Positions 28,647-38,700 of a stretch of 64,000 nucleotides of DNA are shown here, in pieces (position 1 is the first letter of the stretch; every line of letters begins with the position of its first letter). The translations under genes were made by a program, and so were the position numbers. This stretch comes from Paracoccus sp. (in: a-proteobacteria). Its GTDB lineage: Bacteria; Pseudomonadota; Alphaproteobacteria; Rhodobacterales; Rhodobacteraceae. The stretch spans positions 62,001 to 126,000 of the forward strand of contig NZ_JAUNTO010000002.1 of NCBI RefSeq assembly GCF_030538655.1, written 5' to 3'. A model generated the notes under the pieces. That model was not told where the DNA came from. It worked only from the letters and a program-made list of their open reading frames with translations, and ran no database searches.

Positions 28647-30050
28647 TCACACCATCTCGAATATTTCGCTGTCGATCCGCGCGACGGGAACGCCCAGCTT
28701 TTGCAGATCGGCCTTTAGCGCCTTCAGCATCGGCGGCGGCCCGCACAACATATGCGGCCAGTCGCGCGAGGTTTGCGGTAAAAGGCGTGACAGCATGTCG
28801 CCGTCAATCCGCCCGGTTTCCACGATAAAGCCCTCGGGCGGCCAGTCGTCGTCGGGCGGGTCCTGGATGACATGGATCACGGTCAGGCGGATCTGTTCCG
28901 CCATCTGGGTCAGTTCGTCGCGAAAGGCCACGTCATCCCAGCTTTCGTTGGCATAAAGCACGAAAACCGACCGGGGATCGCGGCGTTCCTGCATCGCGTG
29001 AAGATTGGCGATGATCGGTGTGATGCCCACGCCACCCGCGATCATGACAAAGCCATCGGACCCGGCCTCGCGGTCGATCGAAAACTGACCATATGGTCCG
29101 TCGATATAGGCGATCGTGCCGGGTTCGGTCTGCGACAGGCGGGCGCTGTCATCGCCAAGCGGCTTGATCGAAAAGGAAACTTCTGGTCCCTTTTCCGGCG
29201 CGGTGGAAATCGTGAACGGGTGTTCGCGCAGGCTGAAGGGCGAGGTGCCGACTGTCAGCCACGCGAACTGCCCCGGTCGCCAGCCCGACAGCGGCTGCCC
29301 TTGGGGTCGCAGGGTCAGGGTTCGGATACCGTCACCCTCGTCGCGATTGTCGATAACGCGCCACGGATTGCGCCATTGCCGCCACGGGCGCAGCAGCCGG
29401 GTATAGGCGATCAGCCCCAGCCAGATCAGCGTCACCGCCAGCCACAGCGCGCGGGTGCCATCCGCCCCGGTGAAATGCCCCGCCCCCAGCACATGCCAGA
29501 TGGCACAGCCGAACCCGGTCAGCGCCAGTGCCACATGCAGCCGTCGCCAATTCAGATACCCCAGCCCGATCCGCTGACGCAGTTCTGAGCTGAGGATCAG
29601 CGCGACAAAACACAGCAAGGCAACCCGCCCGGCGGTCATATGTGGCGGTGCGACCAACGGGTTCAGCGCCCCCAGATCATCGTGATGCCACAGATACAGG
29701 ATGCCGAAATGCCCCAGCATCAGCGCGACCGCCCCCCAACTGACAAAGCGGTGGAACAAAAACACCACATCGGCACCGAACGGATGCAGCAAGGGCTTTA
29801 ACCGCCCGGTCAGCGCGAATTGTAACCCCGCCAGCGCAAGTGCCGAAAACCCCAGCCCCAACGCAAAATCGCGCGAAAACCCTATGGCGGGCCGGGGATC
29901 GCCTGACAGGATGACGATAAACGGCAGGGCAAGCGTAAGCGCCGCCAGCAACAGCCAGAACGCCGCCCAGGCCCAGACCGCCCAAGGCCGATCGGTGGCG
30001 CGGATATGCGCCTTGGGATTTGCGCTTGGCTGGGCTGTTCTGTGGGCCAT
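28647..30050 (-). CDS. ferric-reductase-like transmembrane protein with ferredoxin-reductase domain
   Basis: About 467 residues. The first half has six or so membrane helices with histidine pairs for heme (FLFHRFVSWG, LMLGHFGILYLWHH, WRRLHVALALTGFGCAIWHVL). The second half is an FAD domain (REHPFTIST) and an NAD(P)-binding domain (FVMIAGGVGITPIIANL, HMLCGPPPM). It would move electrons from NAD(P)H across the membrane to a metal or other acceptor. The start at 30050 places the N-terminus just before the first charged region; an ATG at 30140 would add 30 non-conserved residues and run through a palindrome. Divergent from ctaG. Confidence 0.85.
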   Translation of the reverse strand: MAHRTAQPSANPKAHIRATDRPWAVWAWAAFWLLLAALTLALPFIVILSGDPRPAIGFSRDFALGLGFSALALAGLQFALTGRLKPLLHPFGADVVFLFHRFVSWGAVALMLGHFGILYLWHHDDLGALNPLVAPPHMTAGRVALLCFVALILSSELRQRIGLGYLNWRRLHVALALTGFGCAIWHVLGAGHFTGADGTRALWLAVTLIWLGLIAYTRLLRPWRQWRNPWRVIDNRDEGDGIRTLTLRPQGQPLSGWRPGQFAWLTVGTSPFSLREHPFTISTAPEKGPEVSFSIKPLGDDSARLSQTEPGTIAYIDGPYGQFSIDREAGSDGFVMIAGGVGITPIIANLHAMQERRDPRSVFVLYANESWDDVAFRDELTQMAEQIRLTVIHVIQDPPDDDWPPEGFIVETGRIDGDMLSRLLPQTSRDWPHMLCGPPPMLKALKADLQKLGVPVARIDSEIFEMV

Positions 30051-30124
30051 GTCGGACCAACGTCGCCCAAACGGTCGGGGTTCCGACAGGGTGCCCCTGT
30101 CTTGGGCGTCGTGTTCGTGGGGCC

Positions 30125-30147
30125 GGTGTAATTTGGGCATTTACACC
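30125..30147. promoter_or_regulatory. palindrome between divergent reductase and oxidase genes
   Basis: GGTGTAA-N9-TTACACC is a perfect 7-bp inverted repeat in the 268-bp gap between the reductase-like gene (start 30050) and ctaG (start 30319). Its size and position suit a dimeric regulator controlling one or both sides. The regulator is unknown; it does not match the FNR consensus. Confidence 0.55.
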
Positions 30148-30318
30148 AGTAAACAACGTTCCGGGCACGACCGCCGGGTCTCTAGGTAAAGACCCCGCAA
30201 GGTTTTGGCCGGGTGCGGCGGTTGTTCGGGGAACCGATGTCGGGCCGGGTGGTTAGGTTACAGCGCCGGTCGTCATCAGGGGCACCGGATCGTGTGGAAC
30301 CGTCAGCGGGGACAAGAC

Positions 30319-31047
30319 ATGCCGATGAGAGTTCAGCCGACGCCCTATTGTGGTCCTGCGCCCCTGCCGGGCGAGTTGTGGCAATCGTGGAATTTCGATC
30401 CGACCCTGCTGATCGCGCTGGCGGTCTTTGGGGTGTTGTTGGCATGGGGGGCGCAAAGTCGTGTGGCGGCGGCGGTTGGCTGGGGGGCGCTGGTGGTGGC
30501 CTTTGTCTCACCGCTATGTGCGCTGACGGTCGCGCTGTTTTCGGCGCGGGCGGCGCATCATCTGCTGTTGGTGACGGTCGCCGCGCCTGCGCTGGCTTTG
30601 GCCTGGCCTTTGATGCGGCAGATGCCTGCGGCGCTGTCGCTGGCCGTGCTGTCGGCGGCGATGGTGGCGTGGAACCTGCCGCGTGTTTACGATGCGGTCT
30701 GGATTTCGGATGTGGTTTACTGGGGAATGCAGGCCGCCATGCTGTTGCCTGCATGGGTGTTCTGGTCGGCAGTGCTGGCCCCCAATGGCCCGGCCGAGGA
30801 TATGATGCGCCGCGCCTTGCTGACCGGCGGGCTGGCCGGGATCATGGGGCTGATCGGTGCGGTGCTGACCTTTGCCCCGCAGCCGCTGTTCTTTCAGCAT
30901 ATCGAGGGCGCTGCGCTGTGGGGCGTGTCGCCGCTGAGCGATCAGCAACTGGCCGGGCTGGTCATGTGGGTGCCGGGCTTTGTGCCGGTTGCCATCCTGA
31001 CGGCGCTGATGCTGCGGCGCGTCTGGCGGCAGGGGTTCGCCGCATGA
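30319..31047 (+). CDS. ctaG: cytochrome c oxidase assembly protein, CtaG (caa3) family
   Basis: A 242-residue membrane protein with about seven helices. The opening YCGPAPLPGELWQSWNFDP and the histidine-containing FSARAAHHLLLVTVAAP are typical of the caa3_CtaG family, which helps assemble heme-copper oxidases, probably in copper delivery. This is distinct from the Cox11-type CtaG. The start at 30319 follows GGGGAC; the longer upstream frame lacks hydrophobic character. It overlaps the CopD-like gene by four bases and opens the oxidase cluster. Confidence 0.86.
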   Translation: MPMRVQPTPYCGPAPLPGELWQSWNFDPTLLIALAVFGVLLAWGAQSRVAAAVGWGALVVAFVSPLCALTVALFSARAAHHLLLVTVAAPALALAWPLMRQMPAALSLAVLSAAMVAWNLPRVYDAVWISDVVYWGMQAAMLLPAWVFWSAVLAPNGPAEDMMRRALLTGGLAGIMGLIGAVLTFAPQPLFFQHIEGAALWGVSPLSDQQLAGLVMWVPGFVPVAILTALMLRRVWRQGFAA

Positions 31048-31538
31048 TCGCGGCACTGAAGTTTCTGCATATCGCCACGATGCTGGCATGGTGTGCCGCG
31101 CTGGTGGCATTGCCGGTTTTGCTGGCGGTGTATGGCGATACATGGCGCAACCGCGCGGGAGGGCAGGCACAGGCGCGCTATGCCGAATTCCGGCTGATAA
31201 CGCATTACGGCTATATCGGTTTTGCTACCCCGGCGGCGATCATCAGCATCGCGGCGGGCACAGCGCTGATCTTTGCGGCGGGGGTGTTTGACCTGTGGTT
31301 CGCGGCCAAGCTGGCGCTGGTATCCGGCATGGCGCTGGTGCACGCGTGGATCGGTCAACTGATCCTGATTTCCGGCGAACAGCAGGGCCGTGCGCGATTG
31401 CCGCATCCGCTGATCGCACTGGCGTTGGGCCTGCCGCTGATGGCGGGGGTGCTGTGGCTGGTGCTGGCCAAACCAGATCTGTCGGGGGTCAGTGCATGGA
31501 TGCCCGCCTTCATGCTGTCACCAAGGGGGGCGCTGTGA
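31044..31538 (+). CDS. CopD/HemJ-like membrane protein
   Basis: A 164-residue protein with four predicted membrane helices. It opens ALKFLHIATMLAWCAAL and contains FRLITHYGYIGFATPAAI and ALVHAWIGQLI. Histidines at the membrane surface resemble CopD and the protoporphyrinogen oxidase HemJ. It is translationally coupled to ctaG (ATGA overlap), so copper handling or heme supply for the adjacent oxidase is the likely job. Too small to be a full CopD. Confidence 0.7.
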   Translation: MIAALKFLHIATMLAWCAALVALPVLLAVYGDTWRNRAGGQAQARYAEFRLITHYGYIGFATPAAIISIAAGTALIFAAGVFDLWFAAKLALVSGMALVHAWIGQLILISGEQQGRARLPHPLIALALGLPLMAGVLWLVLAKPDLSGVSAWMPAFMLSPRGAL

Positions 31539-31543
31539 TCCGC

Positions 31544-32059
31544 CTAGTCCGATTGATGCGTGCCGATCTGGTAATCGAACACCAGCTTGCCGCCATGCCA
31601 GCCGGTGATGCCGGTCATTCCGGCGGCCAGCAGCGACAAGAGCGCGCCCCATGGCAAAACCGCGCCCACCGGGTCATCCAGCCGGAAGCCCCAGTTCAGC
31701 CCCAGAACCGACAGCAGCATCACGGCCAGAATGAAATGCGTCCAACTGGCCGAGCGGATGCGGATGCCCGGCACCAGCAGCAGTTCAACCGTTCCCGCGA
31801 TCCCGGCCAGCACGCCGATGGCAAAGGCCACGCCTGCGGCCCAGATGGCGACGCGCGGCCAGAAACTGTCGCCGGTCAGCCAATACATCGCATCGGCCCC
31901 CAGCGTGCAAAAGCACAGTGCAATCGGAAAGGCGACCATCATCGCATGGATCGGATGGCCTGCGACCGCGATCCTGGATTCGGTATCGCCAAAGGACGTG
32001 CGCTCTTCGATCGGATCGGACAGGCGGCGGCGCTGGCTGAGGCTGCGTTTCGGACGCAT
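31544..32059 (-). CDS. DUF2231 membrane protein
   Basis: A 171-residue protein with four predicted helices. The N-terminal segment is basic and cytoplasmic, followed by RIAVAGHPIHAMMVAFPIALC, the GHPxHxxxxxFPIxL motif of DUF2231. Conserved histidines suggest heme or metal binding, unproven. It points against the oxidase genes on both sides. Its start lies 15 bp from the subunit II start, so the coxB promoter must overlap this gene's 5' end or lie inside it. Confidence 0.82.
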   Translation of the reverse strand: MRPKRSLSQRRRLSDPIEERTSFGDTESRIAVAGHPIHAMMVAFPIALCFCTLGADAMYWLTGDSFWPRVAIWAAGVAFAIGVLAGIAGTVELLLVPGIRIRSASWTHFILAVMLLSVLGLNWGFRLDDPVGAVLPWGALLSLLAAGMTGITGWHGGKLVFDYQIGTHQSD

Positions 32060-32074
32060 GGGCGATCCTTTCTG

Positions 32075-32803
32075 ATGACGGGTTCCAAGACAAAGGCCAT
32101 GGCGCTGCTATTGGTTCCCTTGGCGGGCTGCTCTGGCCCGCTCAGCACGTTGACGCCGGCAGGTCCGGTCGCGCGTGATATTGCGCTGCTGTGGTGGGCG
32201 ATGCTGGCGGGGGCGGCGGCGATTACGGCGCTGGTGCTGGCGCTGGTCTGGTCGGCGCTGCGCCGCGCGCCCGCGCCGCAATCGGAACGGCGCTGGATCA
32301 TGGGTTGGGGTCTGGGCTTTAGCCTGACGGTGCTGGCGCTGGTGCTGGGCTTTGCACTGTGGATCGGCGAACGGATGCTGGCGCGCGATGACGGTGCGGT
32401 GCAGGTGTCGGCCCATGCCTATCAATGGGGCTGGACCTTTACTCAGCCCGGACCCGACGGCGCGCCGGTCGAAACGCAGGGGGTGCTGTATGTGCCCGCG
32501 GGGCTGCCCTTTGACGTGACCCTGACCGCCGCCGATGTGATCCACAGCTTTTGGGTGCCGCAACTGGGCGGCAAGATGGACGCGATTCCCGGCCACGCCA
32601 ACCGCCACCGGCTGATCGCCGACATCCCCGGCACGTATCAGGGGTTGTGCGCCGAATTCTGCGGCCTTGGCCATTCGGCGATGCGGTTCAGCGTGGTCGC
32701 CTATGATCCGGCGGGGCCGCTGCCCGATTTCGCCGATGCGCCGCCCGAAGCCGACCCGCCGCTGCCGTTCGATACGACCCAAGCCCCCGAGGATCAGCCA
32801 TGA
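32075..32803 (+). CDS. coxB: cytochrome c oxidase subunit II (CuA)
   Basis: A 242-residue lipoprotein-like subunit II. The signal ends ALLLVPLAGC, two membrane helices follow (about 37-60 and 80-105), then the cupredoxin domain. The CuA ligands are complete: His157 (VIHSFW), Cys192 and Cys196 (GLCAEFCGLGH), His200 and Met203. There is no fused cytochrome c domain. A soluble or membrane cytochrome c is therefore the expected donor, not quinol. It overlaps the subunit I gene by four bases. Confidence 0.93.
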   Translation: MTGSKTKAMALLLVPLAGCSGPLSTLTPAGPVARDIALLWWAMLAGAAAITALVLALVWSALRRAPAPQSERRWIMGWGLGFSLTVLALVLGFALWIGERMLARDDGAVQVSAHAYQWGWTFTQPGPDGAPVETQGVLYVPAGLPFDVTLTAADVIHSFWVPQLGGKMDAIPGHANRHRLIADIPGTYQGLCAEFCGLGHSAMRFSVVAYDPAGPLPDFADAPPEADPPLPFDTTQAPEDQP

Positions 32804-35331
32804 CCGCCCCTCCTCAATCACCCCAGGGTCAGGCCGATACCGCCGCCATCGCGTCCAACCCGGCCCAACGCGCCATCCGCCTACACCGGGAAATGGATCG
32901 CGTCTGGCGCGATTTGCCCGGCTGGCGCGGGTTCTTTACCTCGGTGAACCACACAACCATCGGGCTGCGGTTCATGATGACCGCCTTTGTGTTCTTTGCC
33001 ATCGGCGGCGTGCTGGCCATGCTGATCCGGGCGCAGCTGGCCACGCGGCAGGGCGCGTTTCTGGACACGGACCTGTATAACCAGATCTTCACGATGCACG
33101 GCAGCATCATGATGTTTCTGTTCGCCATCCCCATGCTAGAGGGGCTGGCGCTGTGGCTTTTGCCGAAAATCCTTGGCACGCGGGACATGGCCTTTCCGCG
33201 CCTGTCCACACTGGGGTATTTCTGTTACCTGTTTGGCGGCTCGGTCATTGTCCTGTCGCTGCTGTTCGGGGCTGCGCCCGATGGCGGCTGGTTCATGTAT
33301 GTGCCGCTGTCGGGCCGCACCTATACGCCGGGGATCAACGCTGATGTCTGGCTGCTGGGCGTGACCTTTGTCGAAATCAGCGCCGTGGCGGCGGCGGTGG
33401 AAATCACCGTCACCATTCTGCGGTGCCGCGCGCCGGGCATGGCGCTGACGAAAATGCCGCTGATGGGCTGGTATCTGCTGGGAACCAGCGTGATGATGCT
33501 GGTCGGCTTTCCGCCGCTGATCCTCGGGTCCATTCTGCTAGAGGTCGAGCGCGCCTTTGACTGGCCCTTCTTCGATGTCGCGCGGGGTGGAGACCCCCTA
33601 CTGTGGCAGCACCTGTTCTGGCTGTTCGGCCACCCCGAGGTCTATATCATCTTTCTGCCCGCCGCAGGGGCGCTGTCCACCATCATTCCAGTGCTGTCGC
33701 GCACAACGATTCTTGGCTATGGCGCGATTGTGGCGGCGGTGATCGGGCTGGTGTTCCTGTCCTTTGGCCTCTGGGTCCACCATATGTTCACGGTCGGCAT
33801 TCCGCATATGGCGCTGGCGTTTTTCAGCGCCGCCTCGGCGCTGGTGGCGGTGCCGACGGCGGTGCAGATTTTCGCCTGGATCGGCACGATGTATGAAGGC
33901 CGGGTGCAGTTCCGCCTACCGATGCTGTATATCATGGGGTTTTTCGCCACCTTCGTCCTGGGCGGGCTGACGGGCGTCATGCTGGCGATGGTGCCGTTCA
34001 ACTGGCAGGCCCATGACACCGCCTTTGTCACCGCGCATCTGCATTATGTGCTGGTCGGCGGATTCGTGTTTCCGATGCTGGCCGCCGTCACATGGTGGAT
34101 GCCGCTGATCTGCGGCCGCTGGCGCGTGCGCGGCATGGGCGAGGCGGCGTTCTGGCTGATCTTCATCGGCTTTCACGGCACGTTTTTCCTGATGCACCTG
34201 ACCGGGTTGCTGGGGATGCCGCGCCGGATCGACGTTTATCCGGGTAACCCGGAATGGGAATGGCTGAACCTGATCTCGTCCATCTTCGGGATGGTGCAGG
34301 CGGCGGGCTTTGCGCTGTTGGTGTTTGATCTGGGGATGCAGGCGCTGTTCGGGCGGCGCAGCTGGCGCAACCCGTGGGATGCACCGACGCTGGATTGGGC
34401 GATGCCCTTGCCCGCGCCCTCGTATAACTTTGCCTCGCTGCCACGGCCGGGCGAAGGGGCCGAAGCCTTGCTGCCCTTGGCGCGAGGCGAGGGGCTGCTG
34501 CCCGGTGCGCCCCGCGGTCTGCGCGAAGTGATCGTGACCGACGCCGGAACAGGCCGTCCGCAGCATGTGGCGGTGCTGCCCACGAACACATGGCTGCCGC
34601 TGATCACCGCGCTGGCGGTCGGCAGCTTTTTCGCGATGATGCTGGCGGGCTGGTATTGGGCGGCGCTGGTCGGCGTTGCGGCAACGCTGATGGCGGCGTG
34701 GCGATGGGGCGCGATCATGGGGACCGAGCGCGATACAGCGCCGATAGAGGTCGCGCCGGGGCTGGTCCTGCCGGTGCATTGGCAGGTGCGCAATACGCTG
34801 GGTTACAGCGGCTCGGTCGCGCTGCTGGTGGCGGACGGCACGCTGTTTGCCAGCCTGCTGTTTGGCGTCGGGTTTCTGACCGTTGTCGCGCCGGGCTGGC
34901 CCGCACCCGCCAGCGGGATCGACACGGGCGGCATGGCCGTCATGGCGGGGGCGGCGCTGGTGCTGATGGCGTTCGGGTCCATAGCGGCGCGGCTGGCCGA
35001 GGCGCGCCGGGTTGCGGCGGGCGGTTTGTGGGCCGGGGCCGGGCTGATGGCGGCGATTGGGGCGCTGGCGCTGCTGGCGGGTCTGGGTTTTGGTCTGGAT
35101 GATCCGCGCCGCCATGCCCGCGATGCCCTGCGCGGGGCTGCGCTGGGTTATGTGGTGGCGCATGGGGTGATCGCCGCGATGCTTGCGCTGCGCAGCCTTG
35201 CCGATGCGCGGCAGGGCAGGCTGGGCGCGCATCGGCGCGGGGCAATCCCGATCTGGCGGCTGTTTCAGGATTTCTGGCTGGCGACCAGCGTGATCCTGGC
35301 CGCTGTCATCGCCGCGCAAGAGGTGCTGTGA
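32800..35331 (+). CDS. fused cytochrome c oxidase subunits I and III with atypical proton channels
   Basis: An 843-residue fusion. Residues 1-530 are subunit I with all metal ligands: His100, His413 and His415 for the hemes, and CuB ligands His278, His327 and His328. The Tyr282 of HPEVY for the His-Tyr crosslink and Glu280 are also present. Residues 590-843 are a subunit III-like region of about five helices. The K-channel lysine (PTGVK in standard aa3 oxidases) is Gln356 (PTAVQ). Asp129 of the D-channel is kept, but the usual channel asparagines are replaced (L at the FGN position, S136/T137 after DMAFPR). Similar alternative oxidases, such as CoxN of Bradyrhizobium, are known to lack channel residues. 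Oxygen reduction is expected; pumping is doubtful. Confidence 0.9.
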   Translation: MTAPPQSPQGQADTAAIASNPAQRAIRLHREMDRVWRDLPGWRGFFTSVNHTTIGLRFMMTAFVFFAIGGVLAMLIRAQLATRQGAFLDTDLYNQIFTMHGSIMMFLFAIPMLEGLALWLLPKILGTRDMAFPRLSTLGYFCYLFGGSVIVLSLLFGAAPDGGWFMYVPLSGRTYTPGINADVWLLGVTFVEISAVAAAVEITVTILRCRAPGMALTKMPLMGWYLLGTSVMMLVGFPPLILGSILLEVERAFDWPFFDVARGGDPLLWQHLFWLFGHPEVYIIFLPAAGALSTIIPVLSRTTILGYGAIVAAVIGLVFLSFGLWVHHMFTVGIPHMALAFFSAASALVAVPTAVQIFAWIGTMYEGRVQFRLPMLYIMGFFATFVLGGLTGVMLAMVPFNWQAHDTAFVTAHLHYVLVGGFVFPMLAAVTWWMPLICGRWRVRGMGEAAFWLIFIGFHGTFFLMHLTGLLGMPRRIDVYPGNPEWEWLNLISSIFGMVQAAGFALLVFDLGMQALFGRRSWRNPWDAPTLDWAMPLPAPSYNFASLPRPGEGAEALLPLARGEGLLPGAPRGLREVIVTDAGTGRPQHVAVLPTNTWLPLITALAVGSFFAMMLAGWYWAALVGVAATLMAAWRWGAIMGTERDTAPIEVAPGLVLPVHWQVRNTLGYSGSVALLVADGTLFASLLFGVGFLTVVAPGWPAPASGIDTGGMAVMAGAALVLMAFGSIAARLAEARRVAAGGLWAGAGLMAAIGALALLAGLGFGLDDPRRHARDALRGAALGYVVAHGVIAAMLALRSLADARQGRLGAHRRGAIPIWRLFQDFWLATSVILAAVIAAQEVL

Positions 35332-35639
35332 TGGGCTGGCTGGCCCGCGCCCTGGCCGGACCGACGCTGTGGGCGGTGTTGTTTGCCGCCGTCTATGCGC
35401 TGCATGGCGCAGGCTGCAATCTGGGCTGGACCGCCCGGCCCGCGCCGGTGGGCGATCTGCACCATTTTGCCATGTGGGCGGTCTGGGCGGTGGGGCTGGT
35501 GCTGCATCTGCTCAGCTTTCGGCTGATTCCGTCCGCGCCGGGGCGGGCGCGTGTGATTGTTACCGCCGGGGTCTGGACCGGGTTGGTCGCGACCGCTTTT
35601 ACGCTGTTTCCGGTGGTTGCCGTCTCGACCTGCGGTTGA
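35331..35639 (+). CDS. small membrane protein of the oxidase operon
   Basis: A 102-residue protein with three predicted membrane helices and two cysteines (GAGCNLGW and the C-terminal VSTCG). Its ATG overlaps the oxidase stop (TGATG), so it is part of the same operon, probably an accessory or assembly subunit. I recognise no family. A strong terminator follows at once. Confidence 0.75.
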   Translation: MGWLARALAGPTLWAVLFAAVYALHGAGCNLGWTARPAPVGDLHHFAMWAVWAVGLVLHLLSFRLIPSAPGRARVIVTAGVWTGLVATAFTLFPVVAVSTCG

Positions 35640-35646
35640 CAACGAA

Positions 35647-35675
35647 AAACCCCCGGCGCGTGGCACCGGGGGTTT
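35647..35675. terminator. terminator between oxidase and efflux operons
   Basis: AAACCCCCGG and CCGGGGGTTT form a perfect 10-bp stem with a nine-base loop, eight bases after the oxidase operon. The symmetric A and T flanks let it serve the convergent efflux operon as well. Confidence 0.88.
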
Positions 35676-35700
35676 GTCTGTCAGACGGGATCATGCCCGT

Positions 35701-38700
35701 TCAGGTGGTTTGCGGCTGGGCCGTGCTGCGTGACCGGCCCGCAAAGATGCGGCTTATCAGCACGAAGAACACCGGCACGAAGAAGATCGCCAGCGCCGTT
35801 CCTGCGATTGTCCCGAACAGGGTCGCATAGCCGATGGCGTGACGCGCACCGGCACCTGCGCCGGACGAGATCACCAGCGGCACCACCCCAAGCCCGAAGG
35901 CCATCGAGGTCATCAGGATCGGGCGGAAGCGCAGGCGGGCGGCGTGGCGCGCGGCCTCCAATGCGGATTCACCCATATGCAGCATCCGGTCGCGGGCAAA
36001 CTCGACGATCAGAATGCCGTTTTTGCCGGTCAGGCCAACCACGGTCAGCAGGCCGACCTGGAAGTAAACGTCATTCGACTGCCCGCCGATCCACGCCCCG
36101 ATCAGCGCGCCAAGCACACCGACCGGCATCGCCAGCAGCACCGCGATAGGCACCGACCAGCTTTCATACAGCGCGGCAAGACACAGGAACATCGTCGCCA
36201 GCGCCAGCGCATACAGCGCCATCGCGCCCGCGCCTGCCTCTTTTTCCTCAAGCGAGAGGCCGGTCCAACGCAGGGTGAAACCGGGCGGCAGTTGCGTGGC
36301 CAGCTCTTCCATGATGTTCATCGCCTGACCCGAGGTAAAGCCGTCGGCGGCGGCGCCTTCGATCGCCATGGCGGGCAGCGCGTTATAGCGCGTCACCTGC
36401 TGCGGGCCGTAAACCCATTCCTGCGTCGAGAAGGTGTTGAAATCGACGAAATCGCCGTTGGCATTGGGGACGCGCCACAGGTTCATATCCTCGGGGCGGG
36501 TCCGGGCCGAAGGCTCGCCCTGCACATAGACCCGCTTGACCCGGCCTTCATACAGGAAGTCGTTGACATAGGCCCCCGACCAGACGGTGTTCAGGAAGGT
36601 GCCGACCTCGGCCGCGGTGACGCCAACCGCGCCAGCCTTGGCCCAGTCGATGTTCAGACGGAATTGCGTCGCATCCTCGACCCCGCTGGGGCGCACGCCG
36701 GTCAGGCGGCTGTCAGCCGATGCCAGCCCAAGCAGCTGGTTGCGGGCATTCAGCAACTGTTCATGCGTCTGCCCGCCCGAGGCTTGCAGATAGGCCGAGA
36801 AGCCCGAGGCATTGCCCAGTTCCAGCATCGCAGGCGGCACGATGGGGATCACCATCGCCTCGCGGATGCCGCCGAACAGTGGGCCAAAGGCGCGGCCTGC
36901 GATGGCCTGTGCCGACTGGTCGGGCAGGGGGCGGTCGTGCCAGTCCTTCAGCTTGATGAACATCATCCCCATGTTCTGCCCTTGACCGGCGAACGAGAAA
37001 CCGCGGACGGCAAAGACCATCTCGACGTTTTCGGCTTCCTGACCAAGATAATATTGTTCAACCTTGGACAGCACTGCTTCGGTCTGTTCCGCCGTCGCGC
37101 CCGAAGGCAGCTGAACGATGGTCATCAGCATCCCCTGATCTTCGTCCGGCAGGAACGAGGTCGGGGTGCGTTGGAACAGCGCCATCATCCCCGCCACGAT
37201 CAGGGCAAAGACGATCAGCATTTTCAGCGGCCCGGCGGTCGCGATGGCGACGCCGCGCGAATACAGATTGGTCAGGCCGGTAAAGTTGCGTTCAAACCAA
37301 TCGACAAAGCCGCCGCCGATGCGGGCAAAGAACCCGGTGCGCTTTTCATGCGAATGGGGTTTCAGCAGCGTGGCGCACAGCGCCGGGGTAAAGACGATGG
37401 CGACGATGACCGAAAGGGCCATGGCCGACACGATTGTCACCGAGAACTGCTTATACATTTCCCCGGTCGAGCCGCCAAAGAAGGCCATGGGCACGAACAC
37501 GGCGGAAATCACCACACCGATCCCGACCAGAGCGCCGGTGATCTCATCCATCGACTTGCGCGTGGCCTCGACCGGGTCAAGCCCCTCTTCCTGCATGATG
37601 CGTTCGACGTTTTCGACAACGACGATGGCGTCATCGACCAGCAGACCGATGGCCAGCACCATGGCCAGCATGGTCAGCGTGTTGATGGTGAACCCAAGCG
37701 CCGCCATGACGCCAAAGGTGCCAAGCAGAACCACCGGAACCGCCAGCACCGGGATCAGCGTCGCGCGGAGCTTGTGCAGGAACAGCAGGATCACCAGGAA
37801 CACAAGGCCCATGGCCTCGACCAGAGTATGCACGACGGCTTCGATCGACAGCAGAACAAAGGGCGTGGTGTCATAAGGGATCAGATAGTTGACCCCGGCA
37901 GGCAGGTTGCGGGACAGTTCCTCGACCTGTGCCTTGACCAGATTGCCGGTTTCCAGTGCGTTCGCGCCGGATGCCAGCTGAATCGCCAGACCGGCGGCGG
38001 GCTGGCCGTTGATAAAGCTGCTGATTTCATAGCTTTCGGTGCCCAGTTCGGCCCGCGCCACGTCGCGCAGCAGCACCAGCCCGCCATCGGTATCGGCGCG
38101 CAGGACGATACGTTCAAAATCCTCGGGCGTGCGCAGCAGCGATTGCGCGGTGATGGTGGCGTTCAGCAACTGACCCGGAGGCGCAGGCATGGCGCCAAAG
38201 CTGCCGGCCGAGATCTGCGCGTTTTGCGCCGCAATAGCCGCCGTCACCGAAGCGGGCGACAGGTCATAGGATTCCAGCTTTTGCGGGTCCAGCCAGATGC
38301 GCATCGCGTATTCGCTGCCGAACACCTGCACGCTGCCGACGCCTTGCAGACGGGCCAGCGGCTCGACCATGTAAGAGTTCATATAGTCGGCAAGGTCGAT
38401 ATTGCTGCGCGCCCCGTCTTCGGACACCAGCGCCACCACCATCAGAAAGCCGGTGGCGGATTTTTCCACCGTGACGCCCTGACGGGTAACGGCTTCGGGC
38501 AGGCTAGCCTGCGCTTGCGCCAGCTTGTTCTGCACCTGAACCTGCGCGATGTCGGGATCGGTGCCGATGGTAAAGGAGATCGTGATCTGCGCCGAGCCGG
38601 TCGAGGTGGTGTTCGACGAGATATTGCGCAGCCCGTCAAGGCCGGTCATCTCTTTTTCGATGATCTGCACCACCGTATCGGCGACGGTTTCCGCCGAAGC

